Assembly (NCBI RefSeq): GCF_019414865.1
Contig: NZ_DXLG01000044.1
Coordinates: 1 to 12,394 of the forward strand
Origin: Veillonella sp.
GTDB taxonomy: Bacteria > Bacillota > Negativicutes > Veillonellales > Veillonellaceae
DNA length: 12,394 nucleotides
Direction of reading: 5' to 3'
Under the pieces are notes generated by a model. The model made no database searches. It was given only the letters and a program-made list of their open reading frames with translations, and was not told where the DNA came from. The position numbers were made by a program, and so were the translations under genes. Positions 1 through 7,368 of the stretch are shown piece by piece. The number at the start of each line of letters is the position of its first letter. Within the stretch, counting starts at the first letter, position 1.

Positions 1-16
1 AAAGTAATTGGTACTG

Positions 17-42
17 TATAATTTAAAAATACTAATAGTATT
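17..42 (+). promoter_or_regulatory. Partial promoter with an operator-like inverted repeat upstream of the efflux operon
   Basis: A perfect -10 box, TATAAT, lies at 17-22; its -35 box would fall just outside the window, so the promoter is only half visible. Directly downstream, at 28-42, is a perfect inverted repeat, AATACTA-A-TAGTATT, with a 1-nt centre. If the -10 box is used, transcription would begin near 29, inside this repeat, which is where a repressor of the TetR or MarR kind would block it. That such a regulator binds here is inference; no regulator gene is in the window. The leader to the first start codon would be about 70 nt. Confidence 0.4.
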
Positions 43-97
43 GTTAGGAACGATACATGTTGTGCCAATATCTTCATTTTAATATAAGGAGATTATA

Positions 98-1180
98 ATG
101 AAAGAATTTTTGCAAAAGCATCGTAAACGCATTATTGCAGGTGCTGTTGTTCTTTGTGTTCTTGGTGGTGGTACATACTACTACATGCATAGCGAAGGTT
201 CTAAGCAAACACAAAACTTATATACTACTGGTAAGGTAGAAAAGGGTGATGTAAAAACTAGTATTAGCGCAACTGGTACTATTAACCCTGTAAATTATGT
301 AGACGTTTCTACGAATGTGGCTGGTAAGCTTGAAAAAGTTTTAGTAAAAGAGAATGATCAAGTTACGGCTGGTCAAGTTATCGCTTATATTGATACACGT
401 CAATTACAAGCCTCTGCAGATGATGCACGGGCTGCATTAGCTAAGGCAGAACTTGATATGAATCGTTATAAAGCATTAGCAGACCAAAATGCTATCGCTC
501 AACAAACCTATGATGATTCTGTAACATCTTATGAACGTGCAAAATCTACGTATGACCGCGCAGCAGCAGATTTAAGCGATGCTACAATTACAGCACCAAT
601 GTCTGGCACTGTTATAGGCACTCCATTGAAAGCTGGTCAAACTATCAGTACCGGTATTTCTACACAAATGATTATCGCTACTATCGCAGATTTAAGTAAC
701 TTAGAAATTTACTTAACAGTAGATGAAACCGATATTGGTAGTATCAAACAAGGTGCTAAAGTAGAATTTACTGTAGACTCTAAACCGGGTGAAACTTTCA
801 CAGGCTACGTATCTGAAATCGCAAAAGGTACAAAAGGTAACATGGGTGCTACAAGCAACAGTGTTGTGTACTATACTGTAAAAGTTCAAATTCCTGAAAA
901 TATTTCCAACAACTTCTTACCATCTATGACGGCTCGTGCAACCATCTTTGGTGAAGATATTAAAAACACATTGGTAGTACCGCTTACTGCTGTGCGTACA
1001 GATAAGCAAGGTGAATACGTATATGTTATTAAAGATGGTCAACCAGTACGTACAGCTGTTTCTACAGGTGTAACTGGGGATACTAACGTACAAATTTTAA
1101 AAGGTTTATCTGAAGGTGATGAAATCATCGTAAGTGGTGATGTAACAGCACCTAAGAATAATAGCCGTGGACCGTTCTAA
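98..1180 (+). CDS. MacA-like periplasmic adaptor subunit of an efflux pump (HlyD/RND adaptor family)
   Basis: This is the membrane fusion protein of a tripartite exporter: it links an inner-membrane ABC transporter to an outer-membrane channel. At 360 aa it is about the length of E. coli MacA. A short basic N-terminus is followed by a membrane segment at residues 11-29, which should anchor it with the rest in the periplasm. Cys20 lies inside that segment but is preceded by Leu, so it is not a lipobox. The two halves of the lipoyl-like domain are near 66-99 and 163-198 (ATITAPMSGTV type motif), flanking a short alpha-helical hairpin at about 101-160. A beta-barrel follows at about 200-285, then a membrane-proximal domain at about 290-350 (LVVPLTAV). 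The ATG at 98 has the Shine-Dalgarno AAGGAGA at a normal distance. The ATPase and permease genes follow immediately, which supports a MacAB-type pump rather than an RND pump. The substrate cannot be read from the sequence; macrolides, peptides or other compounds are possible. Confidence 0.93.
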   Translation: MKEFLQKHRKRIIAGAVVLCVLGGGTYYYMHSEGSKQTQNLYTTGKVEKGDVKTSISATGTINPVNYVDVSTNVAGKLEKVLVKENDQVTAGQVIAYIDTRQLQASADDARAALAKAELDMNRYKALADQNAIAQQTYDDSVTSYERAKSTYDRAAADLSDATITAPMSGTVIGTPLKAGQTISTGISTQMIIATIADLSNLEIYLTVDETDIGSIKQGAKVEFTVDSKPGETFTGYVSEIAKGTKGNMGATSNSVVYYTVKVQIPENISNNFLPSMTARATIFGEDIKNTLVVPLTAVRTDKQGEYVYVIKDGQPVRTAVSTGVTGDTNVQILKGLSEGDEIIVSGDVTAPKNNSRGPF

Positions 1181-1184
1181 TAGT

Positions 1185-1190
1185 AGGTGA
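1185..1190 (+). promoter_or_regulatory. Ribosome binding site that favours the ATG at 1193 over the GTG at 1187
   Basis: AGGTGA at 1185-1190 matches the 3' part of the full Shine-Dalgarno sequence (GGAGGTGA) and ends 2 nt before the ATG at 1193. That is the right aligned spacing, because only this downstream part of the site is present. The in-frame GTG at 1187 lies inside the site itself and has nothing usable upstream. Confidence 0.5.
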
Positions 1191-1192
1191 AT

Positions 1193-1915
1193 ATGAATCA
1201 AGCAGTAATCGATATACAAGGGATTACGAAGACCTATGTAAATGGTAAATTATCGGTGCCTGTTCTGCATGGCATCGATTTACAGGTCAACAAAGGCGAA
1301 TTTGTGTCTATTATGGGTCCATCTGGTTCTGGTAAATCTACCTTTATGAACATACTTGGTTGTTTAGATAGACCAACAACAGGTTCATACCGCCTAAATG
1401 GCGATGAGGTTGCAACCTTATCCGACGATGAATTGGCCTTTGTACGAAACAAACAAATAGGCTTTGTATTCCAAAGTTTTAACTTATTAACAAAATTGAC
1501 AGCTTTAGAGAATGTGGCGCTCCCTATGATTTATGCAGGGATGGATAAAAAGTCACGTAATGAACGTGCCGCTGCATTGTTATCCTCTGTTGGCCTTGGG
1601 GATCGTATGGATCACTTGCCATCTGAGTTATCTGGTGGTCAGCGTCAACGTGTAGCCATAGCTCGCGCGTTAGCGAATAATCCTGCTATCATCATGGCCG
1701 ATGAACCGACAGGCAACCTTGACTCCAAGTCGACTATTGATGTTATGAATATCTTTAGAGGTCTCTATGATGAAGGGCGTACAATTATCCTCGTTACTCA
1801 TGAACCTGAAATTGCAACCTATGCAAGTCGTAATGTAGTATTGCGTGATGGTTTGATTGTAGAGGATTCTCAAAATCTCAATATGACGCCTGTACAGGAG
1901 GTGCCACATGTATAA
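1193..1915 (+). CDS. MacB/LolD-type ABC transporter ATP-binding protein
   Basis: This cytoplasmic ATPase powers the permease encoded next to it. All motifs of an active nucleotide-binding domain are present (numbering from the ATG at 1193, 240 aa): Walker A GPSGSGKS at 42-49, Q-loop Gln94 in FVFQSFNLL, signature LSGGQRQR at 146-153, Walker B IIMADEPTGNLDS at 166-178, and the H-loop His203 in VTHEP. The FQSFNLL and DEPTGNLD wording is typical of the MacB/LolD/FtsE group, which drives mechanotransmission rather than transport through the membrane domain itself. In E. coli MacB the ATPase and permease are fused; here they are two genes. A GTG at 1187 would add two residues. The gene starts 12 nt after the adaptor gene ends, and its last 8 nt overlap the permease gene, so the three are almost certainly co-transcribed and translationally coupled. 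Confidence 0.95.
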   Translation: MNQAVIDIQGITKTYVNGKLSVPVLHGIDLQVNKGEFVSIMGPSGSGKSTFMNILGCLDRPTTGSYRLNGDEVATLSDDELAFVRNKQIGFVFQSFNLLTKLTALENVALPMIYAGMDKKSRNERAAALLSSVGLGDRMDHLPSELSGGQRQRVAIARALANNPAIIMADEPTGNLDSKSTIDVMNIFRGLYDEGRTIILVTHEPEIATYASRNVVLRDGLIVEDSQNLNMTPVQEVPHV

Positions 1916-3119
1916 AGAGAGTTTCTTAATGGCATGGGCATCCCTCATTGCTAATAAAATGCGTTCCATTTTAACCATGTTAGGCATCATCATTGGTGTA
2001 GCTGCCGTAATTGCCTTAGTATCTATTGGTAATGGTGTAAAGCAAGATATCCAAAACTCCATCTCTAGCCTAGGTTCTAATTTATTGATGGTTATGCCTG
2101 GTGCACCGCGCACACCAGGGGTTCGACCTTCTGCAGGTTCTATGAAGTCTTTAAAGGTTTCTGATTACGAAGCGATTGCAAAACTAGATGGTGTAAAAGC
2201 TGCCAGTCCGATGACAAATGGTTCGTATGTAGTAATTTATCAAAATAAGAATTGGACCACTTCTGTATCTGGTGTTAGTTATAACTATTTAGATGTAAAC
2301 AATTGGTCTATGAAATCCGGTCGCTTCTTATCTGAAAAGAATGTACAGAATCGTGAACGCGTTGCAGTCGTAGGTAAAACAGTTGTTAAGAATCTATTTG
2401 GTGATGAAGATCCAGTAGGTGCTGAAATTCGTGTCAAAAATATTCCATTCCGTATCATTGGTGTTCTTAATAGTAAGGGCAGTGGTGCTATGGGTAATGA
2501 CCAAGATGATATGGTTATTATCCCGTATACTACAGCCATGGAACGGGTAGAAGGTGTTGATTATCTTCGAATGATCTACGTAGTAGGTAAGGATGAAAAC
2601 GGTATCGATCGATTACAATCCGATATTGAAAACCTATTGCGCGTACGTCATGGGATCAAGGATACTAATCTAGATGATTTCAATATTCAGAACATGAACT
2701 CCATCATGGAAACTATGGAGGAAACTACAGGAACGTTAACATTATTCCTTGGCGCTGTAGCTGCTATCTCGCTCGTTGTTGGTGGTATTGGCATTATGAA
2801 TATTATGCTCGTATCCGTAACTGAACGTACTCGAGAGATTGGGGTACGTAAAGCTTTAGGCGCAACTTACAGTGTTATCGTTACACAGTTCCTTATCGAA
2901 GCTGTTGTTATCAGTCTGATGGGGGGCATTATAGGGATTATACTCGGCATAGGCTCATCTAAGCTGATTGGCATGGCTTCGGGTATGAGTACGGTTATAT
3001 CTGTACCAACTATTGTAATGTCTTTTGCCTTTTCTATGGCAATAGGTTTGATCTTTGGTATTTATCCAGCTCGCAAGGCGGCAAAACTTAATCCAATTGA
3101 TGCATTACATTATGAATAG
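1908..3119 (+). CDS. MacB-type ABC transporter permease (MacB_PCD and FtsX domains)
   Basis: This is the inner-membrane permease of the export pump, 403 aa. Topology is that of the MacB family: one membrane segment near residues 21-42, a large periplasmic domain at about 45-275, then three segments near 278-303, 328-350 and 366-387. The cytoplasmic loop VSVTERTREIGVRKALGAT (303-321) is the highly conserved coupling region that contacts the ATPase, and PARKAAKLNPIDAL near the C-terminus is also typical. The start ATG overlaps the end of the ATPase gene (8 nt) and has a strong site, AGGAGGTG at 1896-1903, inside that gene. The family moves substrates from the periplasm through an outer-membrane channel, or extrudes lipoproteins and peptides; the cargo here is unknown. 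No outer-membrane factor of the TolC type follows; the operon ends at the terminator at 3181-3228. Confidence 0.95.
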   Translation: MYKESFLMAWASLIANKMRSILTMLGIIIGVAAVIALVSIGNGVKQDIQNSISSLGSNLLMVMPGAPRTPGVRPSAGSMKSLKVSDYEAIAKLDGVKAASPMTNGSYVVIYQNKNWTTSVSGVSYNYLDVNNWSMKSGRFLSEKNVQNRERVAVVGKTVVKNLFGDEDPVGAEIRVKNIPFRIIGVLNSKGSGAMGNDQDDMVIIPYTTAMERVEGVDYLRMIYVVGKDENGIDRLQSDIENLLRVRHGIKDTNLDDFNIQNMNSIMETMEETTGTLTLFLGAVAAISLVVGGIGIMNIMLVSVTERTREIGVRKALGATYSVIVTQFLIEAVVISLMGGIIGIILGIGSSKLIGMASGMSTVISVPTIVMSFAFSMAIGLIFGIYPARKAAKLNPIDALHYE

Positions 3120-3180
3120 TCTTAAACTGTAAGTTTGTATTTTTAAGAACATACTAATAAATAGATAGAGTTATTCGCAT
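3120..3180 (+). repeat. Weak AT-rich hairpins right after the permease gene
   Basis: TCTTAAA at 3120-3126 pairs with TTTAAGA at 3142-3148, and an alternative smaller hairpin, AAACT-GTA-AGTTT, lies at 3124-3136, followed within a few bases by a run of T at 3140-3144. The stems have almost no G-C pairs, so this is at best a minor terminator or RNA end-protecting structure ahead of the strong hairpin at 3181. Confidence 0.25.
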
Positions 3181-3228
3181 ATGGTGCGTTGCATGATACA
3201 ATATGTATGATGTAACGCACCATTTTTA
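3181..3228 (+). terminator. Strong intrinsic terminator of the efflux operon
   Basis: A 14-bp stem joins 3181-3194 to 3210-3223 with a single G-U wobble. After one G-G mismatch, a further 5 pairs (ATACA with TGTAT) close on a 3-nt loop. The stem is followed directly by a T-run (TTTTT from 3223). This is the shape of a Rho-independent terminator reading on the + strand. The other strand lacks a T-run, so it should act in one direction only. It separates the efflux operon from the thioesterase gene. Confidence 0.8.
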
Positions 3229-3230
3229 TA

Positions 3231-3344
3231 TGCTTGTATGTAATTTGTGCTATATACTTATGAAATTTTCATGCAAGCAATTTGTAATAAACGGGATATG
3301 TAGATTACCTAATCTACGGGTAAGTATATTGAATGGAGAAACTT
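3231..3344 (+). promoter_or_regulatory. Leader of the thioesterase gene with a perfect 18-nt palindrome at 3300-3317
   Basis: The gene must have its own promoter because a strong terminator lies upstream, but I could not assign convincing -35 and -10 boxes in this AT-rich stretch (TAATAA at 3285-3290 is one possible -10). The clear element is GTAGATTACCTAATCTAC at 3300-3317, two 8-nt arms with a 2-nt centre, ending 27 nt before the ATG. It could be a repressor operator or, in RNA, a 7-bp hairpin near the ribosome binding site. GGAGA at 3335-3339, 5 nt before the ATG at 3345, is the ribosome binding site and decides the start. Confidence 0.45.
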
Positions 3345-3809
3345 ATGGCTACAACATTGTTAGAATATTTCAACGAATTACGAAATCAGAATCCATTTTC
3401 TTGGGTAAAAGATTCTGAAATTACAGCAGTTGAACCAGGTCATGCGGAAATGACCTTACAAACAAATGATACAGAGTATTGTAATTTCCGAGGGGATTTA
3501 CATGGTGCCGTTTGTATTGGTTTAGCAGATAGTGTAATGGGGACCGCTTGTTTCACATTGGGCAAATCTGTTAGCACTATTGATCTTAATGGTAACTATG
3601 TGAAAGCTGTTAAGGGTGGTACCGTATTGCGTGGTGTAGCTAATGTAGAGCACAGTGGTAAAACAACCATGGTTGCGACAGCACGTATCTATAATGAATT
3701 AGGTGAACTAGTTCATTTAGCACGTGGTACATTTTTTGTACTAGAAGAGAAGCCATTACCTGAATTACCATGGCGTTTTATTGAAGAAGACAACCCTGAT
3801 TTGGTATAA
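3345..3809 (+). CDS. PaaI-family hotdog-fold thioesterase
   Basis: This is a small cytoplasmic thioesterase of 154 aa, the usual length for the PaaI/YdiI group, which hydrolyses acyl-CoA thioesters such as aryl-CoAs. The hotdog core covers about residues 28-134. The family motif is seen as LHGAVCIGLADSVMGTA: His53-Gly54 mark the oxyanion-hole region (HGA here, where HGG is usual) and Asp62 is the expected catalytic acid. The strand VEHSGKTTMVATARI (101-115) and the closing ARGTFFVL are also typical. I chose the ATG at 3345 because GGAGA sits 5 nt ahead of it; an in-frame ATG at 3333 would add four residues but has only a weak site. It lies between two terminators or promoters and shares no operon partner except perhaps read-through into pheS. 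Substrate is unknown. Confidence 0.88.
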   Translation: MATTLLEYFNELRNQNPFSWVKDSEITAVEPGHAEMTLQTNDTEYCNFRGDLHGAVCIGLADSVMGTACFTLGKSVSTIDLNGNYVKAVKGGTVLRGVANVEHSGKTTMVATARIYNELGELVHLARGTFFVLEEKPLPELPWRFIEEDNPDLV

Positions 3810-3837
3810 TATAGTTTAGACTTTTAAATATAGGAGG
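3781..3837 (+). promoter_or_regulatory. Probable pheST promoter and ribosome binding site
   Basis: TTGAAG at 3781-3786, an 18-nt spacer and TATAAT at 3805-3810 make a good sigma-A type promoter, strengthened by a TGn just before the -10 box (extended -10). The -10 box covers the stop codon of the thioesterase gene. Transcription would start near 3817, giving a leader of about 30 nt that holds the ribosome binding site AGGAGG at 3832-3837. Such a leader is too short for a T-box or a leader-peptide attenuator, the usual controls on pheST. Confidence 0.6.
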
Positions 3838-3845
3838 ATGCTTTA

Positions 3846-4868
3846 ATGAAAGAAGAATTACAACGGATTAAGGCTGAAGCTCTTGATGCGATTAAAGGGT
3901 TGACAGATATACAATCACTGCAAGATATACGCGTTAAATATTTAGGTAAAAAAGGTGAGGTAACGGCATTACTAAAAGGTCTTGGTAAATTATCTCCAGA
4001 AGAACGCCCGAAGGCTGGCGCCCTCGTTAATGCTGTTCGTGAAGCATTAGAAGCCGAAATTGATACGGTTAAAGTTCGTATGGAAACGGCAGAGTTAAAC
4101 GCTCGTTTAGAACAAGAACGTATCGATATTACATTGCCTGGTCGTGCACAAAAAGCTGGTCATATCCATCCATTAACTAAGGTTAATGAAATGATTGAGG
4201 ACTTCTTCATGAAAATGGGGTATACCGTTGAAGAGGGGCCAGAAATTGAACAGGATTACTTTAACTTCGAATGCTTAAACTTGCCTAAAGACCATCCTGC
4301 ACGTGATATGCAAGATTCCTTCTATATTACAGAAAACTTCTTATTGCGTACCCATACATCTCCAGTACAAGCTCGTACAATGCAACGTCATGAACCTAAC
4401 AGCCCAATCCGTATGATTGCGCCTGGTAAGGTTTATCGTTGGGACTATGATGCAACACATTCCCCAGTATTCCATCAAGTGGAAGGTCTCATCATCGATG
4501 AGCATATTACATTTGCTGATTTGAAAGGCACATTAGAGTCCTTCTTGCGTCATATGTATGGGGATGAAACAAAGGTACGTTTCCGTACAAGCTTCTTCCC
4601 ATTCACAGAACCATCTGCAGAAGTAGATATTTCCTGTGTAATGTGTGGTGGTGAAGGTTGCCGTGTATGTTCTCATACAGGTTGGCTTGAAATCTTAGGA
4701 TGCGGTATGGTTCATCCGGATGTATTGCGTATTAATGGGTACGATCCTGAAAAGGTTAAAGGCTTTGCCTTTGGTATGGGCGTAGAACGTATTGCTATGC
4801 TTTTATATGGCATTAATGATTTACGTCTATTCTTTGAAGATGATGTACGATTCTTGGAACAATTTTAG
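3846..4868 (+). CDS. pheS: Phenylalanyl-tRNA synthetase alpha subunit
   Basis: PheS is the catalytic subunit of the alpha2-beta2 enzyme that charges tRNA-Phe with phenylalanine in the cytoplasm. The 340-aa length is normal. The N-terminal 1-90 forms the helical arm that grips tRNA. The class II core follows: motif 2 around 182-214 (GKVYRWDYDATHSPVFHQVEG), the phenylalanine pocket region FFPFTEPSAEVDIS (250-263), and motif 3 at 306-327 (GFAFGMGVERIAMLL). The residue at the position linked to halogenated-phenylalanine tolerance is the wild-type Ala308. Cys264, Cys267, Cys272 and Cys275 form a CxxC-x4-CxxC cluster, as in many Bacillota PheS proteins, and may bind zinc. pheT follows after 9 nt, with its ribosome binding site overlapping the pheS stop codon. 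Confidence 0.98.
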   Translation: MKEELQRIKAEALDAIKGLTDIQSLQDIRVKYLGKKGEVTALLKGLGKLSPEERPKAGALVNAVREALEAEIDTVKVRMETAELNARLEQERIDITLPGRAQKAGHIHPLTKVNEMIEDFFMKMGYTVEEGPEIEQDYFNFECLNLPKDHPARDMQDSFYITENFLLRTHTSPVQARTMQRHEPNSPIRMIAPGKVYRWDYDATHSPVFHQVEGLIIDEHITFADLKGTLESFLRHMYGDETKVRFRTSFFPFTEPSAEVDISCVMCGGEGCRVCSHTGWLEILGCGMVHPDVLRINGYDPEKVKGFAFGMGVERIAMLLYGINDLRLFFEDDVRFLEQF

Positions 4869-4877
4869 GAGGAACTC

Positions 4878-7322
4878 ATGAAAGCAAGTTTACAGTGGAT
4901 GAACGAATACGTGCCTGTGGATATGAATCGTCCTGCTCAAGAATTGGCCGATGAATTAACACAAGCAGGGATTCCTGTAGAAGATGTCATTGCTATGGAT
5001 AATGGCATTAAGAAAATTTATACTGGTAAAATCGTAGAAATTACGAAACATCCAGATGCAGATAAATTACAAGTATGTCAAGTTGAATGCCTTACTGAAG
5101 AAGGTGAGCCTGTTACAAAACAAATCGTAACAGCAGCAACAAATGTAGCGGTAGGTCAAATCGTACCTGTAGCGTACCATAAATCTCGCTTAGCTGATGG
5201 AACAGAAATTAAAAAAGGTAAATTGCGCGGCGAAGTATCTGAAGGCATGTTCTGTTCTGTTGCAGAATTTGGTATCTCCAGCGATTTAGTATTGCCAGAA
5301 GAAGCACAAGGTATTTATATCTTTCCTGAAGGCACACCAATCGGCCTTGATGTAAAAGACGTATTGGGCTTAAATGATACAGTGTATGAATTTGAATTGA
5401 CTGCAAACCGTGCAGATTGCTTCTCCATGGTTGGCTTATCCCGCGAATTCGGCATGATGACAAATCAAAAAGCTTTATTCCCTGTTATCATGGTTAACGA
5501 AAATGGTGAGTCCATTGAAGGCAAAGCATCTGTATCTATTGAAGCTGATGATCTTTGTACACGATTCATGTCTCGTATCGTTACAGATGTAAAGGTTGAG
5601 CCATCTCCATTGTGGATGCAAAATCGTTTGCGTAACAGCGGTATTCGTCCTATTAATAATGTAGTAGACGTAACAAACTATGTTATGTTAGAACTTGGTC
5701 AACCTATGCATGCCTATGACTATGACCATGTAAAAGGTCATCAACTAGTGGCAAGACGTGCTAAAAATGGTGAAGTTCTTGTTACACTTGATGGTTCTGA
5801 ACGTGAATTGAATGACTCTATGCTTATTATTGCTGATGCAGAACGCCCAGTAGGTGTAGCTGGTATCATGGGTGGCTTTGATAGCGAAGTAACAAATGAA
5901 ACGACTACTGTTATGCTTGAAGCTGCTGTGTTTAATGGACCATCCATTCGCCGCACTGCAAAAGCGCTTGGTATGCGTTCTGAAGCATCTGGACGTTTTG
6001 AACGTGGCGTAAACCATAAATACACTGCCTATGCTATCGACAGAGCAGCACAGTTGTTGCAACAAATTTGCCCATCCTGTAAAGTTGACGTAGGCATTAT
6101 CGATCTGTACAAGAACCCTGTAGAGCAACATACAGTTACTTTCACAGCAAAACAAATCAACGATTACTTGGGTACAAACATTGAAAAAGACGAAATGGTT
6201 CGCATTTTGACTGCCCTTGAATTCGTTGTAACTGAAGACGGGGACCAATTATCTGCCCTCGTTCCAACATGGCGCGGTGACGTAACAGTAATGCCTGATA
6301 TCGCTGAAGAGGTAGCTCGTATTTATAACTATGATAATATTGCTCCTACAATTCCTGTAGCCGTATTGTCCTCTGGTGGTATGACGCCTAAGAAAGCTCT
6401 TACGAAAGAGGTAACACATACGTTAGCTAAATTGGGTATGACTCAAATCATTACATTTAGCTTTATGCATAAAGATGGCCTTTCCAATATGATGCTTCCT
6501 GAAGGGGATAGCCGTTATACAGCCATTCCAATTTTGAATCCTATTTCCGAAGAATTCCCTTATATGCGTACTACATTGGTGCCAGCTGTTATCGAAGCTG
6601 CGAAACGCAATATTGCGCAACAAAATAAGGATCTTTGGTTGTTTGAAACAGCGAATGTATATGAACCAAAAGCATTGCCTTTGACAGAGGTACCTCATGA
6701 ACGCCCTATGGCTTGTGGTATCTTGATGGGCAAAGCAAACCAAGCTGGCTGGAATCAAGCAGAACGCACTACAGATTTCTATGATGTAAAAGGTATCGTA
6801 GATGCGTTGTTGGCTGAACTAGGTGTTAAAGGCTATGAAATTAATCGTGGCACTGAACCTTACTTCCACCCTGGTGTAAGTGCTCAATACGTAGTTGATG
6901 GTAAAATGATTGCTCAATATGGTGAATTACATCCACAAGTGAGCAAAAACTTTGATTTACCAGGAAAAGTATACATGTTTGAAATCGATTTGGAAGCAGT
7001 ATTATCCTTAACGATTCCAGCATTCCGCTATACATCTTTCAGTAAATTCCCAGGTACTAGCCGTGACCTTGCTATTGTGGCACCTGTGTCCGTATCTAGT
7101 GGTGAAATTTTATCTATCATTAAAGAGCATGGTGGCGAATATTTAGAAAGTGCATCTATCTTCGACGTTTACGAAGGTGAACATATCGAAGCTGGTTACC
7201 GCAGTCTTGCATACAACTTGCAATTCCGCTCTATGGAAGGCACGTTGAATGATGAAGATATTGATGGTAACATTCAAGCTATTATCGATGCATTAGCAGA
7301 AATTAACTGCAGATTACGTTAA
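4878..7322 (+). CDS. pheT: Phenylalanyl-tRNA synthetase beta subunit
   Basis: PheT is the large subunit that binds tRNA and edits mischarged Tyr-tRNA-Phe. At 814 aa it is the full bacterial form. Domains in order: tRNA-binding OB fold at about 40-155 (YTGKIVEITKHPDADKLQVC), B3/B4 editing domain at about 215-385 (including GQPMHAYD with His278, the conserved editing-site histidine motif), B5 domain at about 413-485, catalytic-like core at about 500-700, and the FDX-ACB anticodon-binding domain from about 717 to the end (FSKFPGTSRDLAIV). The Shine-Dalgarno AGGAGG at 4867-4872 shares bases with the pheS stop codon TAG, so the two genes are coupled. A palindromic terminator follows 17 nt after the stop codon. 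Confidence 0.98.
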   Translation: MKASLQWMNEYVPVDMNRPAQELADELTQAGIPVEDVIAMDNGIKKIYTGKIVEITKHPDADKLQVCQVECLTEEGEPVTKQIVTAATNVAVGQIVPVAYHKSRLADGTEIKKGKLRGEVSEGMFCSVAEFGISSDLVLPEEAQGIYIFPEGTPIGLDVKDVLGLNDTVYEFELTANRADCFSMVGLSREFGMMTNQKALFPVIMVNENGESIEGKASVSIEADDLCTRFMSRIVTDVKVEPSPLWMQNRLRNSGIRPINNVVDVTNYVMLELGQPMHAYDYDHVKGHQLVARRAKNGEVLVTLDGSERELNDSMLIIADAERPVGVAGIMGGFDSEVTNETTTVMLEAAVFNGPSIRRTAKALGMRSEASGRFERGVNHKYTAYAIDRAAQLLQQICPSCKVDVGIIDLYKNPVEQHTVTFTAKQINDYLGTNIEKDEMVRILTALEFVVTEDGDQLSALVPTWRGDVTVMPDIAEEVARIYNYDNIAPTIPVAVLSSGGMTPKKALTKEVTHTLAKLGMTQIITFSFMHKDGLSNMMLPEGDSRYTAIPILNPISEEFPYMRTTLVPAVIEAAKRNIAQQNKDLWLFETANVYEPKALPLTEVPHERPMACGILMGKANQAGWNQAERTTDFYDVKGIVDALLAELGVKGYEINRGTEPYFHPGVSAQYVVDGKMIAQYGELHPQVSKNFDLPGKVYMFEIDLEAVLSLTIPAFRYTSFSKFPGTSRDLAIVAPVSVSSGEILSIIKEHGGEYLESASIFDVYEGEHIEAGYRSLAYNLQFRSMEGTLNDEDIDGNIQAIIDALAEINCRLR

Positions 7323-7339
7323 TCTCAAGCAGTATATTG

Positions 7340-7368
7340 AAAGGGTTTACCATATGGTAAACCCTTTT
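7340..7368 (+). terminator. Perfect 28-nt palindrome after pheT, probable terminator
   Basis: Bases 7340-7367 are a perfect palindrome: the arm AAAGGGTTTACC is followed by the central ATAT and then by its exact reverse complement. As RNA it forms a 12-bp stem with a 4-nt loop. Only four T bases follow before the sequence turns to AGTAC, so termination may be incomplete and some read-through into the U32 gene is likely. On the other strand it is followed by TTTC, which is even weaker. The palindrome could also serve as a protein binding site. Confidence 0.65.

Noticed and set aside
111..160. Cys20 of the adaptor as a lipoprotein cysteine
   Set aside because: The residues before it are Val-Val-Leu; a lipobox needs a small residue directly before the Cys. 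The segment is better read as a membrane anchor.
1670..2113. A 147-residue open frame on the minus strand across the ATPase-permease junction
   Set aside because: It is antisense to two clearly conserved genes, and its sequence is only the reverse-strand reading of their motifs.
3203..3418. A 71-residue open frame between the permease and the thioesterase genes
   Set aside because: It begins inside the terminator hairpin, has no ribosome binding site, overlaps the thioesterase gene in another frame, and its product resembles no family.
3705..3741. GAACTAGTTC palindrome and GTACA-TTTTT-TGTAC repeat within the thioesterase gene as a terminator before pheS
   Set aside because: Both lie within conserved coding sequence, the stems are short and AT-rich, and the T-run is in the loop rather than after a stem.
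5745..6248. A 167-residue open frame on the minus strand within pheT
   Set aside because: It lies wholly antisense to the conserved PheT editing and B5 domains, has no promoter or ribosome binding site, and shows no known domain.
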